Origin: JBBRYB01 sp038238115
GTDB lineage: Bacteria; Actinomycetota; Actinomycetes; Propionibacteriales; Nocardioidaceae
Assembly (NCBI GenBank): GCA_038238115.1
Contig: JBBRYB010000001.1
Coordinates: forward strand, 62,001-126,000
Direction of reading: 5' to 3'
Length of the DNA: 64,000 nucleotides
Each line of letters begins with the position of its first letter. Within the stretch, counting starts at the first letter, position 1. The position numbers were made by a program, and so were the translations under genes. Below the pieces are notes generated by a model. It was not told where the DNA came from. It saw nothing but the letters and a program-made list of their open reading frames with translations, and did no database searches. Positions 44,459-52,763 of this stretch are shown in pieces.

Positions 44459-44529
44459 TCCCCGAGCCTGTCAGCCACCAGGTAAGGTCGCAATCGCACC
44501 GCACTGGCGACGGCTCCTCCCACCACGGC

Positions 44530-44968
44530 GCCGTCAGGAGGCACGTGGATTGCCCTTGTCCGTCGCACTGTGCTGAGCCAGAGCTGGGACGCGAGCCGGA
44601 CGAGTTCATCGCGGATCCGTGGGTCATGGAGCGAGTGACGCTCGTGGCGGAGCAGCGGGGGCGCATAGCGGCGACTGCGCAGGTGCTGCGCTCGAGGTCG
44701 ACACGCATCCGGGCGACGCCGGTCGCCCGTGCCAACAGACGGCTGGGCCGACATCGCCAACCGGTACGTCGGCGGGCCACACAGCCGACAAGGGATCGCC
44801 TGCTGGCTGTTGGGCCAGGCCGCTGAGTGGCTGCGGCTCGGCCACGTCGACCGGCTGCTCGACTACCAGAGACCCGAGCAGCGCGGCTGGCTCGAGTTCC
44901 TGCGCCGTGCGGGCTTCCGTGAGCTGACGCGGACCACCCGAGGCCGGGGAACGTGGCTCGTGACCTGA
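44530..44968 (+). pseudogene. GNAT acetyltransferase remnant, frameshifted and internally deleted
   Basis: The first part (frame 1) reads DEFIADPWVMERVTLVAEQR and GRIAATAQVLR, the N-terminal core of an actinobacterial GNAT protein. The frame then breaks near 44700. The C-terminal part reappears in frame 2 as GWADIANRYVGGPHSRQGIA, AEWLRLGHVDRLLDY and FLRRAGFRELTRT. The middle of the protein, normally well over 100 residues, is absent. It cannot encode a functional enzyme. Confidence 0.6.
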
Positions 44969-44990
44969 CCCGGTTTCCACGGCGACGAGA

Positions 44991-45365
44991 TCAGACCAGG
45001 GGCAGCTGGGCGGACAGGTCCGATCGTTGTCCCGAGGCACGCACCCGACCGCTGGACAGCGCATCGGCGAAGCTCAGCGCTCCTCTCGCGAGCGCCACCC
45101 AGGTTGAGGCATCCGTCTCGACGACAGCGGGCGGCGTCCCACGGGTATGACGAGCGCCCTCGATGCACTGCACCGCGGCGTAGGGCGGCACCCTTACCTC
45201 GACGCTCCGGCCCGGATACCGCTCGACCAGCACGGCCAGGAAGTGCTTCACACCGGCCCGAAGGTCGTCGGGACTGGCGTCGCCGCCGGCAGCCTCGGCC
45301 GCGTCGACCCGCCTCAGCACCGCTGCGAGAGCGCTCGTTGGAAGCGGACGCAGGCGTGCAGACAC
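44991..45365 (-). CDS. Sterol-carrier-family (SCP2-like) small protein
   Basis: 124 aa. The segment VEVRVPPYAAVQCIEGARHT followed by ASTWVALARGALSFADALSS and a terminal VRASGQRSDLSAQLPL is the pattern of the short sterol carrier proteins of actinobacteria, where TDxxTWxxLAxG is typical. It probably binds a hydrophobic ligand. It begins 9 bp after the purL stop, so it is cotranscribed with purL, an association seen repeatedly in actinobacteria. Confidence 0.82.
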   Translation of the reverse strand: MSARLRPLPTSALAAVLRRVDAAEAAGGDASPDDLRAGVKHFLAVLVERYPGRSVEVRVPPYAAVQCIEGARHTRGTPPAVVETDASTWVALARGALSFADALSSGRVRASGQRSDLSAQLPLV

Positions 45366-45374
45366 CCAAGGACC

Positions 45375-47741
45375 TTAGTGCGCGAGCGCGGCCGGGAGGG
45401 TGGCGCTCCAGACGGTCCGCAGCTCCCCGAGTGACACAGCGAAGGCCTGGTCCACCTCGAGGACGGCGCCGGCGCCACGGCCGTGGGTCGTCCCGATCCC
45501 CACGTGCGGCACGCCGTGGGCGATGCACTGGCCGGTGAACCGCTCCTCCGCATTGCGCGCCACCGCCACGACCGCCCGAGCCGTCGACTCACTGAAGAGC
45601 GCCACAAACGGGTCCAGGTCAACCGGCAGCGACACCTGTGCCCCCACGCCATGACGCAGACACGACTCGACCAGCGCCTGCGCCAGTCCGCCCTCGGAGA
45701 GGTCGTGGCCGGCCGAGACGAGCTCGTCGCGGGAGGCGACCAGCAGCAGGTCGGCGAGCCGCTGCTCGGCCTCGAGGTCGACCTGGGGCGGCCGGCCGCC
45801 GAGGTGTCCATGCATCACATGCGCCCACTCCGAGCCGTCCAGCTCGTCGCGGGTCGTGCCGAGCAGATAGACGTGGTGGTCGGGGTCCGTGAAACCGATC
45901 GACGTACGCCGGGTGACGTCGTCGACGACTCCGAGCACGCCCACGACCGGAGTCGGCAAGATCGCGGCGTTCCCCGTCTGGTTGTAGAAGCTCACATTGC
46001 CGCCGGTGACAGGGATCCCCAGCGCCCGACAGCCTGCGGCCAGCCCGCGGGTCGTCTCGCGGAACTGCCACATCACGTCGGGGTCCTCCGGGGACCCGAA
46101 GTTGAGACAGTCCGTCACCGCCACGGGCCGGGCGCCGCTCGTGGCGACGTTGCGGTAGGACTCGACGAGCGCCAGCTGGGCACCTGCGAACGGGTCCAGC
46201 TTGGCGAAGCGGCCGTTGCAGTCTGTCGACACCGCCACGCCGAGGTTGGTCTCCTCGTCGACGCGCAGGAGTCCTGAGTCGTCCGGCTGGGCCAACACGG
46301 TGTTGCCCTGGACGTAACGGTCGTACTGGTCGGTGACCCACGACTTATCGCACAGGTTGGCGGAGCCGGCGAGCCGAAGCAGCGTGGCGCGCAGGTCAGC
46401 TCCGGAGCTGGGCCGGGGCAGGGACCGGACGTCGGCTGCCTGCAACGCGTCCTGCCACGACGGCCGCGCCGACGGGCGCTGGTAGACCGGACCCTCGTGT
46501 GCCACCGTCCGCGGGGGTACGTCGACGATCGTCTCGCCGTGCCACTCGATCACGAGGCGGCCGCCGCGAGCGGCCTCGTCGGGAGTCACTTCAGTCACCT
46601 CGCCGAGCACCGTGGCGTCGACCTCCCACTTCGCGCAGATGGCCAGGAAGCGCTCGACGGCGTCGGGCGAGACGACCGCCATCATCCGTTCCTGGGACTC
46701 GCTCATCAAGATCTCCTCCGGGCCGAGGGAGGCGTCCCGCAGCGGCACCCGGTCGAGCCACACGCGCATGCCTCCGTCGCCGGCGCTCGCGAGCTCCGAC
46801 GTCGCACACGACAGGCCAGCACCGCCGAGGTCCTGGATGCCGACGACGAGTCCAGCTGCGAACAGCTCGAGCGTGCACTCGATCAGCAGCTTCTCCATGA
46901 AGGGGTCGCCGACCTGGACGCTCGGGCGCTTCTGGTGATGTGGCTTCCCGTTACTGCGTGTTCCCGGATGACTCAGCCGCTCGCGGCCCTGCCCGGGTCT
47001 CTCCGCGTCGAACGTCTCGGAGGCCAACACCGACACCCCGCCGATGCCGTCACCGCCGGTGCTCGCGCCGTAGAGAATCACCAGGTTGCCCGCGCCGGAC
47101 GCTCTGGCGAGATGGATCTGTTCGTGGCGCAGCACCCCGACGCAGAGGGCGTTGACGAGTGGGTTCGCGGCGTAGGCAGGGTCGAAGACGACCTCGCCGC
47201 CGATGTTGGGCAGGCCGAGACAGTTGCCGTAGCCGCCGATCCCGGCCACGATGCCCGGCACGACGTTACGGGTGTCGGCGGTGTCCAGCGACCCGAACCG
47301 CAGCGAGTTCATCACCGCGACAGGCCGCGCCCCCATCGACAAGATGTCGCGCACGATGCCGCCGACCCCGGTCGCCGCGCCCTGGTAGGGCTCGACGTAG
47401 GACGGGTGGTTGTGGGACTCGATCTTGAAGGTAACGGCATACCCGTCGCCGATGTCGACGACGCCGGCGTTCTCGCCGATCCCGACGAGCAGCCGGGCCC
47501 GCATCTCGTCGGTGACCTGCTCGCCGAACTGACGTAGGTGCACCTTGCTGGACTTGTAGGAGCAGTGCTCACTCCACATGACCGAATACATCGCCAGCTC
47601 CGAGGAGGTGGGGCGCCGGGCCAGGATCTCCTGCAGCCGCGCATACTCGTCCGGCTTGAGGCCGAGGTCTGCCCACGGCTGCGCCAGGTCGGGTGTCAGG
47701 CGGGCGCGGGACACGGTGTCGAGCTGACGTGGTGCGGTCAC
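45375..47741 (-). CDS. purL: Phosphoribosylformylglycinamidine synthase subunit PurL
   Basis: 788 aa, the small-PurL form that works with PurS and PurQ. Early markers are ELAMYSVMWSEHCSYKSSK and GIGENAGVVDIGDGYAVTFK. ESHNHPSYVEPYQGAATGVG is the ATP-binding signature, and LIEWHGETIVDVPP lies near the middle. It converts FGAR to FGAM with ammonia delivered by PurQ. purQ and purS are also in the window (50.2-51.1 kb), but psuG/psuK and DUF167 genes separate them from purL. Confidence 0.96.
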   Translation of the reverse strand: MTAPRQLDTVSRARLTPDLAQPWADLGLKPDEYARLQEILARRPTSSELAMYSVMWSEHCSYKSSKVHLRQFGEQVTDEMRARLLVGIGENAGVVDIGDGYAVTFKIESHNHPSYVEPYQGAATGVGGIVRDILSMGARPVAVMNSLRFGSLDTADTRNVVPGIVAGIGGYGNCLGLPNIGGEVVFDPAYAANPLVNALCVGVLRHEQIHLARASGAGNLVILYGASTGGDGIGGVSVLASETFDAERPGQGRERLSHPGTRSNGKPHHQKRPSVQVGDPFMEKLLIECTLELFAAGLVVGIQDLGGAGLSCATSELASAGDGGMRVWLDRVPLRDASLGPEEILMSESQERMMAVVSPDAVERFLAICAKWEVDATVLGEVTEVTPDEAARGGRLVIEWHGETIVDVPPRTVAHEGPVYQRPSARPSWQDALQAADVRSLPRPSSGADLRATLLRLAGSANLCDKSWVTDQYDRYVQGNTVLAQPDDSGLLRVDEETNLGVAVSTDCNGRFAKLDPFAGAQLALVESYRNVATSGARPVAVTDCLNFGSPEDPDVMWQFRETTRGLAAGCRALGIPVTGGNVSFYNQTGNAAILPTPVVGVLGVVDDVTRRTSIGFTDPDHHVYLLGTTRDELDGSEWAHVMHGHLGGRPPQVDLEAEQRLADLLLVASRDELVSAGHDLSEGGLAQALVESCLRHGVGAQVSLPVDLDPFVALFSESTARAVVAVARNAEERFTGQCIAHGVPHVGIGTTHGRGAGAVLEVDQAFAVSLGELRTVWSATLPAALAH

Positions 47742-47815
47742 GGCGATCGAGCTCCGGGATCGTCAAGAGCGGTGTACGGCGGGGACTCCCGCGGCGCACA
47801 CGCTACCGCCCCAGC

Positions 47816-47939
47816 ATTCGTCCTGCCCAGGTCGGGGATGGCGAGTCAGCGCCAGCAGGACGAATCGTGCAGGTCTATCACGCCCCGGCATTCGTCCTGC
47901 CCAGGTCGGGGATGGCGAGTCAGCGCCAGCAGGACGAAT
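47816..47939. repeat. Two direct copies of a 50-bp palindromic element
   Basis: Copies at 47816-47865 and 47890-47939 are identical, spaced 74 bp start to start. Each has arms ATTCGTCCTGC and GCAGGACGAAT enclosing a 28-nt centre (CCAGGTCGGGG, ATGGCGAGTC, AGCGCCA). They fill most of the gap between the DUF167 gene and purL. The arrangement resembles REP/BIME elements dispersed in bacterial genomes. A terminator role is also possible. Confidence 0.85.
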
Positions 47940-47948
47940 CGCAGGGGG

Positions 47949-48206
47949 TCATTCGGCGAGGAGGGCGTCCAGGACGGTTTGAGCGCCGCCTTGCACGTCG
48001 ACCACCTTGGTCCGGCTGATCGCGCCGCTGACGAGTGTGACGGCCCGACGGCGTACTCCGAACGCCTTCGCCAGAGCAAGCAGGGCAGCCTCCGTGGCCC
48101 GTCCATCCACGGCCTGGGTGTCGATCCGTACTACCAGGGCGCCGTCGTGCGACCCGCCGACGATCGTGCGGCTTGCTCCTGGCCGGACCCGCACGACAAC
48201 CCGCAT
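47949..48206 (-). CDS. DUF167/YggU family protein
   Basis: 85 aa. It opens MRVVVRVRPGASRTIVGG, has DGRATEAALLALAKAFGVRR and ends with VTLVSGAISRTKVVDV, the diagnostic YggU signature (G-x-x-SR-x-K-x-V). It is a small conserved protein, possibly nucleic-acid related; its function is unknown. Its stop lies next to the second palindromic repeat. Confidence 0.9.
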   Translation of the reverse strand: MRVVVRVRPGASRTIVGGSHDGALVVRIDTQAVDGRATEAALLALAKAFGVRRRAVTLVSGAISRTKVVDVQGGAQTVLDALLAE

Positions 48207-48329
48207 GAGAGGATTGTCCTACGACACCCCGAATGCGGGAGCCAAACGTCAACTCCCGACGTACCGTCTCGCGTCAGCCTTGCTGATCGTCACGGACCCG
48301 ATGTCGCCGAGACAAAGTCGCAGGCGACT

Positions 48330-49298
48330 TCACCTGGTCGCCGTTGATCTTCGCGCCGATGCTGGCCGAGCGGCGGCCGCTACCGCGATGTGTCCGGCGA
48401 GTCGCGCGTTGTTGAGCACGAGTGCGACGTTCGCCGTCAGACTGCGGCCCGCGGTGTGCTCGTGGAAGTAGGCGAGCAGGAAGGGGGTCACGTCCCTACC
48501 CTCCACGCCCGCCTGGTCCAGCGCGTCGAGAGCGGCCGCGAGGGTATGGTCATGCAACTCGCGGTCCATCTCGGAGCGCTCCGGGATGGGGTTCGCCACG
48601 ATCAGCGCCTGCTGCTGCCCCAGCCGCGACCGGCACGCGATCACCGCAGCCACCTGTCGCGGGCTGTCGAGCCGCCACGGCAGCCGGGCGGCGGAGTCGC
48701 GCACGTAGAAGCCGGGAAACGCGTGGGTGCGGTATCCCACCACCGCGATCGAGAGAGTCTCCAGCCGTTCCAGAGTGGCCGGAACGTCGAGGATCGACTT
48801 GACCCCGGCGCACACCACCGTGACGGGAGTCGAGGCGAGCGCGAGGAGGTCCGCCGACTCGTCCCAGCTTTCCCGCGCTCCCCGGTGCACACCGCCGAGC
48901 CCGCCGGTGGCAAAGACCGTGATCCCGACCCGCTGGGCAAGGTATGCCGTCGACGCCACTGTGGTGGCACCGAGAGCTCCACGGGCGAGCACGACGCCGA
49001 GGTCGCGGATGCTCGCCTTCGCGACGGCCTGGTCGGTGGCGATCCGCTCGAGGCTGGCCTCGTCGAGGCCGATGCGGACGCGGCCGTCGAGCAGAGCGAC
49101 AGTGGCCGGGACGGCCCCCGACTCTGTGACGGCAGCCTCGATCTCGCGACCGATCCGTGCACTGCTGTCACTCGGCAGCCCGTGGCTGATGATGGTCGAC
49201 TCGAGCGCGACGACGGGGCTCCCGCTCGCGAGGGCAGCCGCTACCGCTGGCTCGATCGTGACGATGTCGTCGGTGTCGTCGGTGTCGTGGGTGTCCAC
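48330..49298 (-). CDS. psuG: Pseudouridine-5'-phosphate glycosidase PsuG
   Basis: 322 aa from a GTG at 49298. Markers are VVALESTIISHGLP at the start and TVALLDGRVRIGLDEASLER. GALGATTVASTAYLAQRVGI and FATGGLGGVHRGARESWDES cover the active site, and KSILDVPATLERLETLSIAV, PIPERSEMDRELHDHTLAAA and FLLAYFHEHTAGRSLTANVA complete it. It splits pseudouridine 5'-phosphate into uracil and ribose 5-phosphate. A pfkB-type kinase gene is divergent 48 bp away, the classic PsuK/PsuG pair. The start lies in a 9-bp microsatellite, so its exact position is uncertain. Confidence 0.92.
   Translation of the reverse strand: MDTHDTDDTDDIVTIEPAVAAALASGSPVVALESTIISHGLPSDSSARIGREIEAAVTESGAVPATVALLDGRVRIGLDEASLERIATDQAVAKASIRDLGVVLARGALGATTVASTAYLAQRVGITVFATGGLGGVHRGARESWDESADLLALASTPVTVVCAGVKSILDVPATLERLETLSIAVVGYRTHAFPGFYVRDSAARLPWRLDSPRQVAAVIACRSRLGQQQALIVANPIPERSEMDRELHDHTLAAALDALDQAGVEGRDVTPFLLAYFHEHTAGRSLTANVALVLNNARLAGHIAVAAAARPASARRSTATR
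49260..49295. repeat. Short 9-bp microsatellite at the psuG start
   Basis: GTCGTCGGTGTCGTCGGT and a third degenerate unit encode HDTDDTDD at the PsuG N-terminus. Gain or loss of a unit keeps the frame. Confidence 0.6.
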
Positions 49299-49346
49299 AG
49301 GCAGGAACAGTAGCCTGGGCGCACCTCTCCACCTCGTCAGGCGGCC

Positions 49347-50162
49347 ATGCACATCACCACCCTGGGCGACGTCATGCTGGACGTGATCGTCGACGTGCCC
49401 GACGGGCTGCGGGTCGACGACGACAGCGAGGCGCACATCTCACTGAGCCCCGGCGGGCAGGCCGCGAACGTCGCGAGCTGGGTCGTGACGCTCGGTGCCA
49501 GGGCCACCCTGATCGGGCCGCGCGGCACATCCGCGGCCGCGGACCTCGTCGCTGAGCGACTCGCCACCGCCGGCGTTGCCTATGCGGGCGTCCCGGTCGA
49601 CGACGCCGGCACCGTGGTCTCGATCCTCGCCTCCGGAACCCGCACCATGGCCTCCGATGCTGGTGACCAGACGTGGCTGAGCCGGGTCGACGCTTCGGCG
49701 CTACCGAGCGACTGCGACTGGCTGCACATCTCCGCCTATCCGCTGCTGAGGTCCAAGCGGCCCGAGCCTGTGCTGGCGATCGCCGCGGCAGCTCACCGCC
49801 ACGGCGGGCGCGTCAGCCTCGATCTCTCCTCCGCCTCGCTGATCCGGAGCTTCGGCGTCGAGGCGTTCAGCACACTGCTCGCCACGCTGGCTCCTGAGCT
49901 GGTCTTCGCCACCTGCCCGGAGTGGTCGACGCTCGGGAGGCGGCTCGATGAGAGCCGCTTCGACGTCGTACTCAAGAACGGCCCGCAAGGTGCGACCTTT
50001 GTCGCGGCCGGTATGCGCGAGGAGCGGGCGGCGCATGTCGTCGACGTGGTCGACGCGACCGGTGCAGGCGACGCGCTGGCGGCGGGCTATCTCGTCGGCG
50101 GTGCACACCTGGCCATGGTTACGGCGGCGCGTTGCGTGGGTCAGCGCGGAGCCCAACCCTGA
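49347..50162 (+). CDS. psuK: PfkB-family kinase, probable pseudouridine kinase
   Basis: 271 aa. It begins MHITTLGDVMLDVIVDV and has the sugar-binding SPGGQAANVASW with double Gly. The ATP/anion-hole motif VVDATGAGDALAAGYL holds the catalytic Asp. It is short for the family, with only about 25 residues after GAGD. Pairing with psuG head-to-head makes phosphorylation of pseudouridine at O5' the most likely reaction; a general ribokinase-like activity is the alternative. Confidence 0.78.
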   Translation: MHITTLGDVMLDVIVDVPDGLRVDDDSEAHISLSPGGQAANVASWVVTLGARATLIGPRGTSAAADLVAERLATAGVAYAGVPVDDAGTVVSILASGTRTMASDAGDQTWLSRVDASALPSDCDWLHISAYPLLRSKRPEPVLAIAAAAHRHGGRVSLDLSSASLIRSFGVEAFSTLLATLAPELVFATCPEWSTLGRRLDESRFDVVLKNGPQGATFVAAGMREERAAHVVDVVDATGAGDALAAGYLVGGAHLAMVTAARCVGQRGAQP

Positions 50163-50200
50163 GCCAGAGCGCGACCTGCGACCGACCCGCCGCGGGGCGT

Positions 50201-50881
50201 TCAGCACCGAGAAGCGAAGGTGCCGGAGCTCAGCACCGAGGTGAAGACGGCCAGCCCGTCGTCACCCGGCCCGCACAGGGCCTCAACGGCGTGCTCCGGG
50301 TGGGGCATCAGGCCGACCACGTTGCCGGCCTCGTTCGTGATCCCGGCGATGTCATGCACCGAGCCGTTGGGATTGACGTCGAGGTAGCGGGCAATCACGC
50401 GGCCCTCGGCCTCGAGGTGGTCGAGTGTCGACCGGTCAGCGACGTAGCTGCCCTCACCGTTCTTGAGCACGATCGTGACCTCGGCGCCGACCGGGTAGTG
50501 GTGGGTCCAGGCGGTCGAGACGTTCTCGATCCGCAGCCGCTGGTCCCGGCAGACAAAGGTGCGGTGGTCGTTGCGGATCAGTGCGCCGGGCAGCAGATGC
50601 GCCTCGCAGAGGATCTGGAACCCGTTGCAGATGCCGAGCACCGGCATGCCGGCCTTGGCCGCGGCGACGACCTCCTCCATCACGGGAGCAAAGCGCGCGA
50701 TGGCCCCGCAGCGCAGGTAGTCGCCGTAGGAGAAGCCTCCCGGCAGCACAACCGCGTCCACGCTGTGCAGGTCGCGGTCGCCGTGCCACAGCGAGACCGC
50801 CTCGCCTCCGCCGAGCCGGACGGCTCGCCGCGCGTCGCCGTCGTCCAGTGACCCGGGAAACGTGACGACGCCGATCTTCAT
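50201..50881 (-). CDS. purQ: PurQ, glutaminase subunit of FGAM synthase
   Basis: 226 aa class I glutamine amidotransferase. The nucleophile elbow is VLGICNGFQIL, where Cys sits in GICNG. The His/Glu of the triad are in GLMPHPEHAVE. It begins MKIGVVTFPGSLDDGDARRA. It supplies ammonia to PurL in FGAR to FGAM conversion. Its ATG overlaps the purS stop (ATGA), so the two are coupled. Confidence 0.96.
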   Translation of the reverse strand: MKIGVVTFPGSLDDGDARRAVRLGGGEAVSLWHGDRDLHSVDAVVLPGGFSYGDYLRCGAIARFAPVMEEVVAAAKAGMPVLGICNGFQILCEAHLLPGALIRNDHRTFVCRDQRLRIENVSTAWTHHYPVGAEVTIVLKNGEGSYVADRSTLDHLEAEGRVIARYLDVNPNGSVHDIAGITNEAGNVVGLMPHPEHAVEALCGPGDDGLAVFTSVLSSGTFASRC

Positions 50882-51126
50882 CCCTGTTGGACCCGCACCG
50901 TGTAGTTCTCGATGACCGGGTTGCTCAGCAGGGTCTCGGCTGCGCTACGGACCTCGCCCAGCCGCTCCTCGGTGAGTTCTCCGTCGAGTTCGAGCTCGAA
51001 CCGCTTGCCCTGGCGTACGTCGACGACACCCTCGAAGCCGAGCCGCGGTAGTGCTCCCAGCACCGCCTTGCCCTGGGGGTCGAGGATCTCGGGCTTGAGC
51101 ATGACCTCTACGACGACGCGGGCCAT
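50878..51126 (-). CDS. purS: PurS subunit of FGAM synthase
   Basis: 82 aa from the ATG at 51126, with GAGGG upstream; a GTG at 51138 overlapping the previous stop is also possible. The motif VVEVMLKPEILDPQGKAVLG is characteristic of PurS. It forms a dimer that bridges PurL and PurQ. Overlaps with purQ by 4 bp and follows the acyl-CoA ligase gene by 8 bp. Confidence 0.95.
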   Translation of the reverse strand: MARVVVEVMLKPEILDPQGKAVLGALPRLGFEGVVDVRQGKRFELELDGELTEERLGEVRSAAETLLSNPVIENYTVRVQQG

Positions 51127-51134
51127 GGGTGCCC

Positions 51135-52709
51135 TCACCTGACCTTCTCGGTGGAGCCCGGCGCCAGCTCCCGCTTGAGGATCTTGCCTGTCGCGGTCAT
51201 CGGCAGAGAGTCCCTGAACTCGATAGTGCGCGGGTACTTGTACGACGCCATCTGCTCCTTGGACCAGTCGACGAGCTCGTCCTCGGAAACCTCGGCGCCA
51301 TCGGCCCGGATGATGTAGGCCATCACCTCTTCACCGTGGCTCTCGTGCGGGACGCCGACCACCGCGACGAGCGACACCGCCGGATGGGTGAGCAACACCT
51401 CCTCGACCTCGCGCGGGTAGACGTTGAAGCCACCGCGGATGATCATGTCCTTCGCCCGGTCCACAATGAAGTAGTACCCGTCCTCGTCTCGCCGGGCCAG
51501 GTCGCCCGAGCGGAACCAGCCGTCCCTCATCACGGCGTCGGTCTCCTCGGGCCGCTTGTAGTAGCCCTTCATCACGTTGTAGCCGCGGATGGCGATCTCA
51601 CCGATCTCGCCAGCACGCTCGACGGTCTTCCAGTCGTCGTCGATGAGCTTCACCTCCACACCCCACAGCGGTGTGCCGATCGATCCCGGCTTGGGTTCGC
51701 GGTCTCTCGGGTTGAAAGTCGCGACCGGCGACGTTTCCGAGAGCCCGTACCCCTCCTTGACCTGCACATGGAACCGCTCCTGGAACTCCCGCAGGATCTC
51801 TACCGGGAGGGACGCGCCACCGGCGGCCGCGACACGCAGAGCCGCCGCGATCTTGTCGACGTCGACTGAGTCGTCCAGCGCCCCCAGCAGCCCCCAGTAC
51901 ATCGTCGGCACGCCGGCGAAGAAGGTGATCCGTTGCGACTGCATGAGCGCGAGCGCGGCATTGGCGTCGAAACGAGGAAGCAGGACCAGCGTCGCGCCCT
52001 CGGAGAAGCCGGCGTTCATCTGCACCGTCTGCCCGAACGAGTGGAACAGCGGCAGCGTGACGAGATGCATGTCCCAGCCTTCGTCCGGGAGGCCGTGCAG
52101 ACGGGCACCACCCGCGGCGTTGAGCACCATGTTGGCATGGCTGAGCTCGGCGCCCTTCGGCTGGCCCGTCGTGCCGCTCGTGTAGAGGATGACGGCCGTG
52201 TCGTCCGGCTCGGTGACCCGGGTCTCGAACGTGGCAGGCTGCTCGGCGATGGCCGCGCCGAGTGTCGAGACACCATCGATCGCAGAGGCGGCAGCCGGGT
52301 CGGCGGTGATGACAAAGAAGTGCTCACACGTGTCGGTGCTGGTGAAGCCGTCATATCCATGCACACCGATCGGCAGCTCGTCGGTGCCCTCGAAGCAGAA
52401 GTACGCCCGCGCATCCGAGTCGTCGAGGTGATAGGCGACCTCGCGGGCCTTGAAGAGGACGTTGAGTGGTACGACGACCGCACCCGCCTTAAGGATCCCG
52501 TTGTAGACGACCGGGAACTGGGGAAGGTTCGGACAGGACAAGGCGACCTTGTCGCCGGGCAAGATCCCTCGCGACACCAGCAGGTTGGCGACCTGGTTGG
52601 CGGCCCCGTCCACCTGCGCGTAGGTGAGCCGGGTCGACCCCAGCACGACCGCGTCGCGTTGCGGGACGGTACGGGCGCTGTCCTCGAGCAGCATCGCAAG
52701 ATTGAGCAC
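51135..52709 (-). CDS. Long-chain acyl-CoA ligase (AMP-dependent)
   Basis: 524 aa. The AMP-binding signature is AVILYTSGTTGQPKGAELSH. The hinge and A8/A10 motifs are GWFRSGDLARRDEDGYYFIV and DMIIRGGFNVYPREVEEVLL, with a C-terminal PMTATGKILKREL carrying the catalytic Lys. It activates fatty or related acids to CoA thioesters at the membrane/cytosol. The GTG start follows GAGGAGG. It lies immediately upstream of purS, an odd position for a lipid gene, and may be cotranscribed with it. Confidence 0.92.
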   Translation of the reverse strand: MLNLAMLLEDSARTVPQRDAVVLGSTRLTYAQVDGAANQVANLLVSRGILPGDKVALSCPNLPQFPVVYNGILKAGAVVVPLNVLFKAREVAYHLDDSDARAYFCFEGTDELPIGVHGYDGFTSTDTCEHFFVITADPAAASAIDGVSTLGAAIAEQPATFETRVTEPDDTAVILYTSGTTGQPKGAELSHANMVLNAAGGARLHGLPDEGWDMHLVTLPLFHSFGQTVQMNAGFSEGATLVLLPRFDANAALALMQSQRITFFAGVPTMYWGLLGALDDSVDVDKIAAALRVAAAGGASLPVEILREFQERFHVQVKEGYGLSETSPVATFNPRDREPKPGSIGTPLWGVEVKLIDDDWKTVERAGEIGEIAIRGYNVMKGYYKRPEETDAVMRDGWFRSGDLARRDEDGYYFIVDRAKDMIIRGGFNVYPREVEEVLLTHPAVSLVAVVGVPHESHGEEVMAYIIRADGAEVSEDELVDWSKEQMASYKYPRTIEFRDSLPMTATGKILKRELAPGSTEKVR

Positions 52710-52763
52710 GTGGCCTCCTCGAGGGTCGCGAGTGGTCGGACTGGTCGGGGCTCGTCGGGCGGC

